Below, piece by piece: positions 45,392 through 56,015 of a stretch of 64,000 nt of DNA. Each line of letters begins with the position of its first letter. Within the stretch, counting starts at the first letter, position 1. Both the position numbers and the translations under genes were made by a program. The DNA is from Dendrophyllia cribrosa (taxonomy: Eukaryota > Cnidaria > Anthozoa > Scleractinia > Dendrophylliidae): assembly GCA_024195265.1 (NCBI GenBank), contig JAJLRJ010000004.1, forward strand, positions 37,441,030-37,505,029, read 5' to 3'. The notes below the pieces were generated by a model. It saw nothing but the letters and a program-made list of their open reading frames with translations. It was not told the origin of the DNA and did no database searches.

Positions 45392-45748
45392 CGCGAGGGT
45401 TGACTCTGTTTAGACCACAGACGACCCAAGCTCACAATCTCTTGCTTATGAGCAGTATGGCGTTACAAAGATTCCACCCACTTCAGTTACATACATACCC
45501 AGGGTGCCAGAGGCTTTTCTCGCGCTCTTATGTCTCTCGTACTACACGAAAGCGTGCCGTGAAATAACCTCTGGTACCCAGGTTATTACATGCACGATTC
45601 GGGGTTTCAATGTGGTCGGAGTGAAAACCGGTAACATGGCATACGGGCCTGGCCGGGTCGGCTTAACCGAGATATTACGTGTATGTATGCAGCTAGGAAG
45701 TGAAAAGTGTGGCTCAGATTGAATAAGAAATTGTTTTTATTTCAGCGT
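45392..45748 (+). promoter_or_regulatory. P4 leader with candidate 3' splice site
   Basis: Same blocks as the P2 leader, with a ~120-bp deletion around 45560. T-rich tract and TTTCAG with AG ending at 45745, 229 nt before the ATG. Confidence 0.45.
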
Positions 45749-45974
45749 TTAGAAATTGAACCCTTTTTCTGTTCATTTGGACGATGGTTTTGTCATGGCG
45801 TTAAATTAAAGAAGAAATCTAAAAAGAACAGAAGCCCCAGACGAGACGTGCTCGGAAGTTCAGACCAGTAACGTCTAGATCTAGCCATCACCTCACGTTC
45901 ACGCAGGACATAAAATTAAATAAGAGAAGGAGTTGCATAACGAAAACTAAGAAAAAAAGGAAAACAAAGGAACT

Positions 45975-47051
45975 ATGAATTCTACTGTGAACACTTCATC
46001 AAACGCAATGACGTCTCCAACCGGCTCTTCACTGAGCAAGTCAGCCTCTGGAATAACAACCACAACACAGACCATTTATTGCACCTTTTGCATCATAGCA
46101 ATCCTAGGAAACACGTTGACCATTCTAGTGTTCGTCCTCGACAGAAGGCTTCTAAAGAAATCCTACCACGTTTTCATCTTGTTCCTAGCCATAGCCGATG
46201 TGCTGACAGCCATCAACTTGATCACAAACCCAGCTTTCGTTCTTGGTGACGCGTTTCCTTATCCAACTGATCCCGTTCTGGGCGAGATCTTCTGCCGAGT
46301 GATTTGGAGCCGAGTGTTTATTTTTCAACTCGTGGTTTTCTCGGTTTACATCACTTTGTTTTTGACGGCAGAGCGATGGGTTGCTATTGTAAAGCCTTCC
46401 AAATACAACGACGCCTTTAACCGGAAGAGAGTCATCGGTTACGTCGTATTTTCGTGGGTGTGGTCTCTTGTTCTTACTGGAACAAACATTATTGAAATGC
46501 GCTACAAATCAAATTCATCCTCCAATCAAATCTGCGAATTCAAGTTTATTGCACCAGGCTCCTTCCTCCGTGTGTCTGTATCTATTTTTCAAATTACCAT
46601 GAAGATGTTTCTTCCTTGCCTTGTCATGATTGGTCTGTACACCCACATGATCGTGAGGACCAACAACTCCCCAGTTGCATCCGCCGAGAGCAAGGCCAAG
46701 CTGCGAGGAAATATGACAAGAATGATCGGCGTTGCGATCCTCATTTTAGTCATATGTTACGCCCCAAACCAAATCTACCTGGTATTTGCAATTGCGGAAA
46801 AAACAAAGTTGGATACCACGTTGCACCACTCTCTATCACTTCTCGTCTTCATCACCACTTGTACTAATCCTTTTATTTATGGGCTGAGCAACAAAAATTA
46901 CCGCCGCCGCTACGAGAAGATTCTGTTTGCCAGGTGTCCAAAACTGCTTAGGGGGGGTGCTAAAGTTGCGAATGTCGACGTTGCTATGAGGGCACGTCGA
47001 GTTCAGCCAGCCATACAAGAATCACATGCCTCCGTTGTTATGGAACAATAA
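45975..47051 (+). CDS. class A GPCR, paralogue P4
   Basis: A 358-residue intact receptor of the same type as P1-P3, with all hallmark residues (GN, LAIAD, ERW, disulphide cysteines, CYAP, NPFIY). It differs at the TM1-TM2 loop (RRLLKKSYHV instead of RKLLKKSYNV), the end of TM4 (VLTGTNIIEMRY), the TM6 end/ECL3 (LVFAIAEKTKL) and helix 8 (FARCPKLLRGG). The N-terminal sequon N2 is kept. Ligand unknown; a peptide receptor role is plausible from the general family look. It lies in unit 3, about 6.4 kb from the convergent intact M3, and is the only P gene paired with an intact M gene. Confidence 0.93.
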   Translation: MNSTVNTSSNAMTSPTGSSLSKSASGITTTTQTIYCTFCIIAILGNTLTILVFVLDRRLLKKSYHVFILFLAIADVLTAINLITNPAFVLGDAFPYPTDPVLGEIFCRVIWSRVFIFQLVVFSVYITLFLTAERWVAIVKPSKYNDAFNRKRVIGYVVFSWVWSLVLTGTNIIEMRYKSNSSSNQICEFKFIAPGSFLRVSVSIFQITMKMFLPCLVMIGLYTHMIVRTNNSPVASAESKAKLRGNMTRMIGVAILILVICYAPNQIYLVFAIAEKTKLDTTLHHSLSLLVFITTCTNPFIYGLSNKNYRRRYEKILFARCPKLLRGGAKVANVDVAMRARRVQPAIQESHASVVMEQ

Positions 47052-47519
47052 GAGTGTGCTATCCTTTTTCTATTTAAAAAGATTTTGCCGGTGTTTTGTT
47101 CATAACTGTTTTGAATGTTTGATTAAGTACCCTTGATACACAAAACTGGACCATGTAAGCGAAAGCTGTTAAGATCGCGGGGTATACCTGGCCATGAATA
47201 AATTCATAAGGCAAAATTTTAGCAGGGGTGTCACTTTGAAAAACGTTATATCGTAAACGTTTGGAAACCGATTTCGCTAAAATTTAACAGAGATATTGGC
47301 GAATAATGGAAGTGCATAAGGACTGTTTTTTGTTGAAGAGATTGCGCTTTGCGGCAATGCTGTAAGCGACTAAAGTTATGTTTTTTTAAAAACGTGGTTT
47401 TGTGTCCAAGTTTGCTCCTCGAGAAGAACACAAAGCAAGTTGATTTCACCACTCACTGATCCGTCAAAACGTCTATTGTGTCATATCTGACTCCGATTTT
47501 TTGATTTCAACTTCATTTA
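47052..47519. other. 3' flank of P4, partly replaced
   Basis: Matches the P2/P3 flank to about 47170 ('gcgaaagctgttaag'). Then ~340 bp with no match in the window ('gatcgcggggtatacctgg' onward). The inverted arm seen beside P2 and P3 is missing here. Confidence 0.5.
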
Positions 47520-47875
47520 AACTAAACTCTCTATAAGGTGGACACCTCTCTAAGACAGACATTAATTATCGACTGGTTCTGGCCGAATTTCAATTTTTCG
47601 TCCTGTAACTAACTCTATAAGGCGGACACCTCTCTAAGACGGACATCAATTATTGGCTGGTTCTGGCCGAATTTCACTTGTTTGTCTGTAACTAAACTCT
47701 ATATAGGGTGGACACCTCTCTAAGACGGACATCAATTATTGGCTGGTTCTGGCCGAATTTCACTTGTTTGTCTGTAACTAAACTCTATATAGGGTGGACA
47801 CCTCTCTAAGACGGACATCAATTATTGGCTGATTCTGGGCGAATTTCAATTGTTCGTCGTTTATTTAGGCGTTTT
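47520..47875. repeat. 86-bp minisatellite downstream of P4
   Basis: About four units of the same satellite as beside P2 and P3. Two adjacent units are nearly identical, suggesting recent slippage. Confidence 0.88.
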
Positions 47876-48903
47876 CACTTAAGTCATATCAAAATTCAGA
47901 AGCATGAAAAAGCAGATTTAGATTCTAAAATGTTTATAGAATTGCAGAGATTTTAAAACTATATATCTGGGTTAAATTTTGAAGCGCAAGAGCATTTCGT
48001 TCAAGAGTTATAGGCAAACGAATATTAGACATTTTATGTAAGAAATGTATGGAGCGGCCATCCTGGTGCCCCACTTAGGGGCACCAACATGGCGGCCAAA
48101 ACTTCAAAGTCTTAATTACACCCAAAATCTTACAAAGTATTGGATTCACTATAAGTTCCGTTAAATCGTCTTATAAGCATCTATAATGTAAAAATAACTT
48201 TCAACTGGTTCTGAGTCAGTGAGTCGTCGAGTCAGTGAGTCAGTGAGTGAATGAGTGAGTGAATGAGTGTGTTCCCGAGAAAGTAAATAAATAAACATTG
48301 AAAGATGTACATAACTAAGTCAAGCTATGTTTACCGTATTTACTCGAAAAAACCTCGAGTTTTCAATTCAGTGATGGAAAACCAAAACCAAGGCTATTAC
48401 CCTGACAATCAAAACAGAGACAGACAATCCAAAGAACCAATCAGAACTTGAAGCAAATACATGTAGGTGGCTCAAAGCGCGGGAAAACGCGTGCGAGCAA
48501 GTCACGATTGGTTTGGTTTTACTTCTGATTGGTTGCAAGAAAGTTGGCGCGAGATTTTTTAGCCAATCACAAAGCGTAGCAATGCAAAACCAAAGCAATC
48601 GCGCAAAATTACTTTCGACCCTCAATGGCGAACCGCTTAATTTCATAATACATAAAATTCATAAAAATTTAGTAAAATCCGTAATGTTAAACTATGTAAA
48701 CAAGACTGATGTGAATCTGTAAGAATCCGGAGGTGTTTTAAAAGCGTCGTTCTCGGAATCTCATAGCATTGGGAACTATGATTTATGATTGGCAAGTTCG
48801 CCTTTATATAAAGTTATCCAGGACTCTTTAAATCCTGATAGGGCTCAATCAGACCCTAAGTAGGGGAGGGACGGGAGTAATAGAACATGATGACATGCTA
48901 CTA
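47876..48903. repeat. post-satellite block, copy 3, and spacer
   Basis: 47876-48210 follows the other units; GTGAGTCA-type repeats at 48210-48275. The rest is AT-rich; the 92-residue minus frame at 48368-48646 has no recognised domain. Confidence 0.45.
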
Positions 48904-49086
48904 GGCCATTTACACGATGACGTCATATGACTACAACTACCAGAATCCTTCAGTTTTTTTGTTTTGTAGTACAAGTTAGGGCTATTGTTATTTAAACCGC
49001 ACTGAGATTACAAAATTTAAATAAGAAAGGAAAAACGAAATGAATTCTGGTAGTTGTAGTCAAATGATGCCATCGTGCAAATGGCC
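48904..49086. mobile_element. 183-bp MITE with TA flanks
   Basis: Inverted ends GGCCATTTACACGATGACG / GGCCATTTGCACGATGGCA, then 'gactacaactaccagaat' on both sides. TA at 48902-48903 and 49087-49088. Confidence 0.75.
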
Positions 49087-49559
49087 TATTAAGCGAAACG
49101 CAGAAGAGTAAATTATAAATGAAATTTTCTCTTAGAATAATTTTTCCAGATGAATAAACACCAGACTTGAATAATCACTTTGCAATCGCGGAAAATCCCT
49201 GGTTGACCTGGTTTGGAAACACTTTTCATTTTCTTAATACGTGTGTTACACTTTTTCTCAACAAAGTACTTACAGTAAAACAAAAAACATTAAAACAGCG
49301 ATATTTCGCATACAACCATTTATCAACACTATTGCATTTTTATGCGTGTTAACAAGCGAATTTTATGAAGGCGAAAATGTACACGTACAGAAATTAAAAT
49401 AAGTGAATAACTGCAACTTCAATCGACTCGGTAAATAAAACTAATTTTCTACGCGATTTTTACGCTAACATCTGCGCTTCACAACATTTCAAAATTACAA
49501 TCAATCCATCGTGAAATCGGCGCAAAACTGCAACTATAATCCGGGGTAGTCAAGGCGAT
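49087..49559. other. spacer, nothing recognised
   Basis: AT-rich, no gene or structure found. Confidence 0.4.
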
Positions 49560-50042
49560 TTGGGGGTGTCTCCAGTGTAACAGCTCTAGCGACTCGAGAT
49601 TATTCTTGAGATACCTTAACCCATATATCAAATTAAAGCTTATAGAACTGGTTATCTAAAAACATCTTTTATTTTCTAATATAATGCGAAATGCGAATGT
49701 CAAAGCGACTATTATATTTTGTTAAATTGATTTGTTCTCGGGTTTTCGGACCCGAAGCGCTAAAAAGCGTGTCTGCGTTTTCCCATATTCAGTTTCGGTG
49801 AAAAGTTAAAGAACATTTTCGAAATAGGACGAAATAATGGAGAAATCGGGTGGAAATAGCTCTCTGCGAAAAAAAATACGAAATTTAAAATTCTTCGACA
49901 GGATTTAGTTTTAATCATCTATCCAAATTTGAGGAAAATATTTTTTTCGGGATGAAAGATTATTCTGAAACCTATATTTTGACCCCCAAAAACAAATTTC
50001 GGGAAAATTGTCGATCGATCTGAAGTTACTCTGTAACTTTAA
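49560..50042. mobile_element. relative of the mariner-like MITE at 24221
   Basis: Shares 'gggggtgtctccagt', 'cccgaagcgctaaaaa' and the end 'ctgaagttactctgtaac' with the element at 24221-24938 in diverged form. The left terminus is missing. Sequence continues to 50330 as a match to 33240-33540. Confidence 0.6.
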
Positions 50043-50698
50043 AATGGCGGCAAAAATCGCATAAAAAAATTGGCCCGTGTAAACGCCAGCTTGTTCCTGT
50101 TTTTAAAACTTAAATCACGACTAAAAAAATTATGGGTACATGACAAATATTTCGCGAACTTTTATTGAAATCCCCCTTACAGTTATACTTATCCGCTTTT
50201 GACTTCATCGTCCCACAAGCTTTAATTGAATTATTTGACGTTTGCACTGTCTTTGTTCCCAAAACACGATATTTACAGCATTTGTACAGATCACAGTGAA
50301 TAATGATATAATACTTCAGATATCATGTACTGAATACGCGGTTTTTGTAGGCTCCGAGTCTGATCCATCTCGATCGTCTTGGAAGCTTGCAAAAATTCAG
50401 GCTGAGTATTTACACCTTTTGCTTTTCATTAACGGAAAATAGAAATTTAATTTATTTGACGGGAAATCAATAACATCTTAGGAATAACATTTTCACGAAG
50501 AAATGTTCATTTCAATCATCCGTTGGTTCATTTGCGCAATTACCATGCTACTGCACCTTCAATAACATCATTGGAATGTCATTTTCTTTTATTGTAACGT
50601 CTATTATGCCTTAACTTTGGAAACACATTTTCATCAATAATACAGTCGTTTACATTTTTTGGAAAGTCATTTCGGGCAACGGTACATTACTGTACTGT
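50043..50698. other. spacer, repeat-derived at left
   Basis: 50043-50400 parallels 33236-33580. The remainder is AT-rich without a gene. Confidence 0.4.
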
Positions 50699-51572
50699 TT
50701 AAATTGCATTGTCCATCATGTGGTCGTGTGTTTGGTCAAAAACAGCCCGCTCACTCAGATTCGACACAAATTGAATGTTGCTGACAGGACGTAGGTTGCA
50801 AAATTCAGCACTCAAACCAGCGCTCTTTAGCAAAGGATTGACCAATGCTTTCTTCCATTCGTCCGAGAACGGACCAGATGCAAGTGACAGGTTGATGATA
50901 CGGGTAATCACCGGCAGCAGCACATACAGGCACTTGACCAATATTGATGTCGGCATTGGGTCAAGCGCGCAAGACTTCTTGTTTGATTTCTGAATGAGTG
51001 TGTGCACATCCTCTTCCGTAAGGGGCTGGAAGTCACTAAACAGTTGCATGCTATCTACCAGCAAAAGATCATCTGGGACTGAGTCATGGGCACTCTGATC
51101 GAGGTCAACAGCGTCAATGTCACAACGAATCCTTTCAATCTTTCTTACAAAAAATCTGCCAATATCATTAGCAAATACCACCTTATCATGGTAGTCAAGA
51201 AAGGATAATCCATTTGTCTTACGAAGGAGCTTTTTGGCAGCCCTGAAAAATTGACCCTGCAGATGCTCGATGATGTAGTTGGAATAAAACTCCCGTCTCG
51301 CCTTGTTCATAATGTACGTCACATGGTTCCTTTTCTTTTTAAAGTCACTAAAGTCATCAGCCAATTTAGATTTCCTCCACCTTCTCTCGGCCTTCCTCCT
51401 TGCACGTTTCGCTGCATTGATTTCCTCACTGTATCTAGGTACAGCAGGCCTAACAACCATGTTCTTGGTCTTTAATGGCGCTTGACACTCAGTGGCTTCA
51501 CAAAGTGTACTGTTATATTTTCTTACGAGTCTGTCAAGATCAGCCTCATGGATGCGAGGGAGATCTGGGACA
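50699..51572 (-). pseudogene. non-LTR retrotransposon fragment: linker and start of RT
   Basis: Minus-strand frame of about 290 residues belonging to a CR1/jockey-like LINE polymerase. The region after the endonuclease is basic (RRKAERRWRK, KARREFYSNYI), followed by the first RT motifs: KSNKKSCALDPMPTSIL, PFSDEWKKALVNPLLK and NLRPVSNIQFVSNLSERAV. It stops at 50699, before the catalytic FADD-type motif, so it is truncated. The open frame extends upstream to 51673, but that part is an out-of-frame reading of another LINE's 3' end, so the true fragment starts near 51572. Confidence 0.8.
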
Positions 51573-52138
51573 CTACATAATGCAGAGGCAGCAGTAAAGT
51601 GCTCTTTTGTATTGTTGTTTAGTTTGCTTTTTGCGTATGGATATTGGAATATCATTCCAGTAATAGCATCCAATAATTGTTGGACAAAAGTTTCTTATAT
51701 TTATTCTGAAGGAACTAGGATTTAGGTGTTGTAAGGATGTACTTCGAGTGGCGTAATTATGCTGCTCAGATACAAAGGATATAGTGAGATTAGACGGCTT
51801 GTTATCTACAATATATGATCATAAAATAGTTGGCAGGTATTTAATTTTACAATGTCAGAAAGCTTAATAAGGCCAAGGTTCACATAATGGGGAGTAATAT
51901 GATCACGAAGTGGTGCGTTGTTGATGATTCTGACAACCTTATTTTGTAGCTTCACTAATTGTGACAACGGAGCTTCGTAATTATTACCCCAAAATACGGA
52001 ACCATAGGTAAGATAAGGATATACAAGGGCTTAATAAATACTTATCAATGAGATTGGGATTTTACATGTCGTTTACGTTTTGCGATAATATTTATATTTT
52101 TACAAATTTTACTGCTAATATAATCAATATGGTCATGC
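51573..52138 (-). pseudogene. 3' end of a second LINE (RT C-terminal region)
   Basis: Minus strand, mostly one frame: DHIDYISSKICKNINIIAK, then IY-stop-ALVYPYLTYGSVFWG, PLSQLVKLQNKVVRIINNAP, LGLIKLSDIVKLNT, HNYATRSTSLQH and YYWNDIPISIRKKQ, ending at a stop at 51573. This is the familiar C-terminal region of jockey/CR1-type polymerases. At least one in-frame stop (Tyr codon to TAA near 52030) and a frame change near 52050. It is 5'-truncated at 52138, where it meets the acidic gene fragment copy C. Confidence 0.8.
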
Positions 52139-52424
52139 CACCTTCCTCCTCGCTTGACTTATCTTCAACTTCTCTTCGAAACTCAAGAAGTATTTCGTCT
52201 TCACTAGATTCAGTGCTGTCATCTTCTGACTCACACTCAGAAATATCTATTTCAGATGTACGTGCTGATGATGCATTACTAACAGCACCATCATTTATAG
52301 TAATCCAATGAGCTTTTCTCAAAATTTGTTGACAAACTTGTTGGCTTTTGAAATGAAGTTGCAGTCGATGTGAACAAAACAGGCGAAGAGCGGCGCCCAT
52401 ATGGAGCGGCAACGGCGAGACCAA
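52139..52424 (-). pseudogene. acidic Ser/Glu-rich gene fragment, copy C
   Basis: Minus strand: LRKAHWITINDGAVSNASSA, then EIDISECESEDDSTESSEDE and EFRREVEDKSSEEEGG, cut at 52139 by the LINE fragment. Equivalent to copies A and B. The RYGRSVGNW end is lost. Confidence 0.5.
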
Positions 52425-53157
52425 CTAGGGGGGTCCGGGGGCATGCACCTCCGGAAAATTTAAAAATTTTAACTGCTCTGAGGTGCATTCTGGCATTTAA
52501 ATTTGGCAAAAGACACGATTCCATATCACACAAAAAATGAAATATTTAATAACAATGCAGTTGTTTGTTTCCTTTTTTGTGGGCCGGATTGGTAAAAGTT
52601 GACTGAAAATAAAGCTATTCAAAGCCAACTTGAACAAAGCGGTGGTCTTTTTTGCTGCAACCCCCCTTTTCAAGAAGGAAAATGATGGTGACCCTCCCCT
52701 TATAATAGTGTAAAAGTTTGGTGACCCCCTCCCCCCTAGATATTTTCGGTACTCCCCTCTCCTAAAAACTGAATGCTCCCTAACTACATATTTTAAAGCT
52801 ATAGTTTTTTCATACATTTGTCCGTGATATTTGCTGACTTTCCTGCTATTTTACCCGTTAAATTTACAGCACTGGACGCAAAACGGAATACGAATAAAAG
52901 GCATGGTCCCTAAATATTTACAAAAGTACATATGACATATGTGCAAAGTTCAAGTTATATTTCGTATTTTAATTAGTTAAACCAAGAGGGCGAGTTGAAG
53001 ATGTCGTCCAGTTCTGAATTACGTCGATCTGTCGAGAAAGACACTCGTCTCCATGGATTACATAAACATGAGCTGCCGAAGATCGAGTCAGAATGGAGCA
53101 AACTCACACAGAGCATCCGAGTGTGTACTTTTAGTAGAAGTGTTACGTTCCCAGTCA
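52425..53157. other. 3' flank of M3
   Basis: Matches flanks of M1 and M2. No gene; includes the uninterrupted site for the 40099-40245 element. Confidence 0.45.
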
Positions 53158-53207
53158 ATCCGTCAGTCAGCCAATCGGCCAGCCAGTCAGTCAGTCAGTC
53201 AGTCTTG

Positions 53208-53247
<40 letters not shown>

Positions 53248-53280
53248 AAGTAGTAGTAGTAGCAGTAGTAGTAGTAGTTA
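53158..53280. repeat. CAGT and GTA microsatellites near M3
   Basis: (CAGT)n/(CAGC)n at 53160-53204 then (GTA)n with interruptions to 53278. Confidence 0.9.
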
Positions 53281-53483
53281 AACACAAATATACGAAATAA
53301 TACAAAAGAATTAGAGTGTATAGGCTTAAGATTACATCTGTATGACTAGCCTATGATACATCTTGGAAGCATAAGTTTAAAACACTTCATCTCATACAGC
53401 ATCGATACAGAAATGATATTTACAGTTTATTAGACCATAATCAATTTCACGGGTTGTTCTAAAAATCATTCTGCTGAATCAAT

Positions 53484-54575
53484 TTAAGCAATTTCTTCTT
53501 GGGCGTTTCTCTCAGACATATACATGTGGCTTTCTATTCCATTCTCTTGAATGTTTTTCGTGTTGGTAGAGCCATTTTCATGTGAATTCGGCGTTATCTT
53601 CTGTCCACCGTACCTCAGTTTCGTGCAGCACATCAAAAAAACGAAGATCTTCTGGTAGCCACGACGATAATTTTTGTTGCTCATTCCATAGATGAATGGA
53701 TTCAGACAGCTGTTGACGAAAACCAGAAGAGAGAGGATGTGATGTAGTTTCGAATCCAGGCGCGTTATTCCCACCATTGCCAGTGCGTAGTTGATCTGGT
53801 TTGGCGCGAAACAAACGATCAGCATCAGACAAGCGGCGCCGACCATACGCGTCATTTTCCCGCGCATTTTGGCCCTGCTCTCTGCCGAGGCGACTGTGGA
53901 TTTGCTGGTCTTGTACACCATGTGAATGAACAAGAAGAGCATGGCAAAGCTTGGAAGAGCCATTTTAAAGAAGACTTGAATGATGCCCACAAGTGCACGT
54001 TGATCTCCCCAGTGCAATTGCCATTTACACGGTCGAGTTCGTGGATAAGAGGGAACGTATTTTGCTTCGAACAGACTGGAACAACAGAGGACCAATGACC
54101 ACAGCCAAACAAGGAAGATGTAAACGAGAGTTCGTTTGGTGTTGAAGGTGTCGCTGTATTTGAGAGGCCTTATCACCGCGTACCATCGCTCCGTCACCAG
54201 AGCCAAACAGATGTACGCTGAGAAAACCACGAGTTGGAACAGAAACACTCGGCTCCAAATCATTCGACAGAAGATCTCGCCCAGAATGGAGTCGGTTGGA
54301 TAAGGAAACGCGTCACCGAGAACAAATGCTGGGTTTGTGATCAGACTAATCGCAGTCAGAACATCAGCTATGGCTAGGGACAGAATTAATATGTTGTAGG
54401 ATTTCTTAAGCAGCTTCTTGTCCTGGAAGAAGACCAAGATGACTAGCGTGTTTCCTATTATGGCTATGGTGGCCAGAATTGAGTAGCTTGTTTGTGTGAA
54501 TGTTGTAAGGCCTGCTGGCGGTTGGCTTGTAGGTTGTGTGGGAGCAGCTGTTTTAGAGATATTAGAGATATTCAT
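53484..54575 (-). CDS. class A GPCR, intact M3
   Basis: A 363-residue single-exon receptor, diverged from the P type but clearly the same family. The N-terminus has sequons at N2 and N5 and a Pro/Thr/Gln stretch. Marks: GN 41-42, LAIAD with D71, C103, ERW 129-131, W158, C183 in ECL2, CFAP 255-258, NPFIY 292-296. ECL2 and the C-tail are longer and different from P; the tail is rich in Asn, Glu and Ser. The block NPAFVLGDAFPYPTD to FQLVVFS (residues ~81-119) is almost the same as in P receptors, also at DNA level. It is the only complete M copy, because its 5' half lies beyond the duplication breakpoint that truncated M1 and M2. Ligand unknown. Confidence 0.93.
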   Translation of the reverse strand: MNISNISKTAAPTQPTSQPPAGLTTFTQTSYSILATIAIIGNTLVILVFFQDKKLLKKSYNILILSLAIADVLTAISLITNPAFVLGDAFPYPTDSILGEIFCRMIWSRVFLFQLVVFSAYICLALVTERWYAVIRPLKYSDTFNTKRTLVYIFLVWLWSLVLCCSSLFEAKYVPSYPRTRPCKWQLHWGDQRALVGIIQVFFKMALPSFAMLFLFIHMVYKTSKSTVASAESRAKMRGKMTRMVGAACLMLIVCFAPNQINYALAMVGITRLDSKLHHILSLLVFVNSCLNPFIYGMSNKNYRRGYQKIFVFLMCCTKLRYGGQKITPNSHENGSTNTKNIQENGIESHMYMSERNAQEEIA

Positions 54576-54913
54576 ACTTGCTTGAAAAATTTAACTCCAA
54601 TGCGATTGATACCTTGTAATCTACAAGAAAGAATACATGAATGACTAAATTGGTCTTTGATGAAGACCAAACACAGCAAAATACTTTTTTAAGCCACAAG
54701 AGCTGTACATTTTTGCTTGGGGCAGTTCGCTGTGAAGTGTAACTGGGTCTCATTGCATGTGCGAGCTACGCCGTGCTGACGAGTCCCAATAAGCACGGAA
54801 CAGTTGTCCACGGCTGCTTTACAGTCTTGACCGCGAATCATCTCAGGTCTAGCTAACCGTGGCGTTGTCTTTTTAAGAGATTGCAGTATCCTTTTTGGGG
54901 TAGTCTGCGTAAT

Positions 54914-54944
<31 letters not shown>

Positions 54945-55140
54945 TGCGAAAAAGGAGAGGGGGAGAAGGGAAAGAACGCCTGCTATAAGAAACGGGCTGG
55001 TAATCGAAGTATGTCAACCGTCAATACATTCACCAATCAAAAACCGGCGTGCGCTTAATTTAGGCATGGCTGATTTCACGCGGGAATTTAGTATGTTTAC
55101 CTCCCAGCGTGAATAAGCCAATCGGAATTTTGCGGCCGCC
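54576..55140. other. 5' flank of M3
   Basis: Sequence unique in the window, likely the original upstream region of the M gene. A run of 25 or so G lies at 54918-54943. No second gene seen. Confidence 0.45.
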
Positions 55141-55505
55141 AGAAGGGGCACCCTTCTAGAAGGGACTAAAGGTAGCCACCCTTTCCGTGCAGGGGTTTAT
55201 TCCTAGGGCTATCTCACCAATTCAAGCCGAGAGAAACTATACCCATCGAGAATGTGTCAGTTATCTGAGCCCGCAAAAGGTGACCCTCCTAGCTAGGAGG
55301 GTGACCCTAGCTCGAGCTTTTACATGGCAAACGTTGGACCTTCTAGGAGGGTAACTCTAGCAAGCAGATAGAGTAACCCTCCCCCTAGGGTGACCCTACC
55401 TCTCATGTAAACGAAACCGGGAAATACAATAGAGAAGGGTGACCCTTCTAGAGGGGTGTCGCTTCTAGGAGGGTCATCCCCCCCCCTCCATGTAAACAGG
55501 GCCTT
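55140..55505. mobile_element. foldback-like element of AGGAGGGT/ACCCTCCT repeats
   Basis: Iterated 'gtgaccct' and 'ctaggagggt' in both orientations, with the right end 'ccatgtaaacagggcc' resembling the right end of the MITE at 3473-3903. Left boundary uncertain. Confidence 0.45.
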
Positions 55506-55709
55506 AGTGTTAACTCAACCTCAACCTTAATACAAACAAAACACAGAGAAATGTCTATGCACTAGTAATGAAAATCATACGGTTGCGAGTTCGATTTGTG
55601 ATTTACTTGCACAAGTGAGTTTTTCAGCCACAGCTACAAAATGATTAGAAAGACACTGTTTCTGATTTGCATTTACCGACAACTCAATCTTTAATGGATT
55701 AAATATATT

Positions 55710-55868
55710 CCTAATTCAATAAAGGTTACTTTGGTCACTGGTAATTGGGCATGGGAAGCTATTGTTTGGCGGTCACTCAAGCAAAGCATCGCACTGTGTT
55801 CCGTATGCCCAAATGCCAATGCCCAATTACCAATGACCAATTGCCAAAGCAACCTTTATGGAATTAGG
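55710..55868. mobile_element. 159-bp inverted-repeat element
   Basis: Ends CCTAATTCAATAAAGGTTAC and CCTAATTCCATAAAGGTTGC in inverse orientation; 'aattgggcat' repeats inward. MITE-like. Confidence 0.65.
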
Positions 55869-56015
55869 TATATGCTGCAGGTCAAATTTGCTTTCAGGTT
55901 AATTTTGATTTTTCTTTGTTTGATATTCATTATCATATATTAGCATAGAAAAGAACAATGGAAAATATACCAGATTTGACGCAAAACTAGTGTTGCTGTG
56001 GTGCTGTTTACTGGC

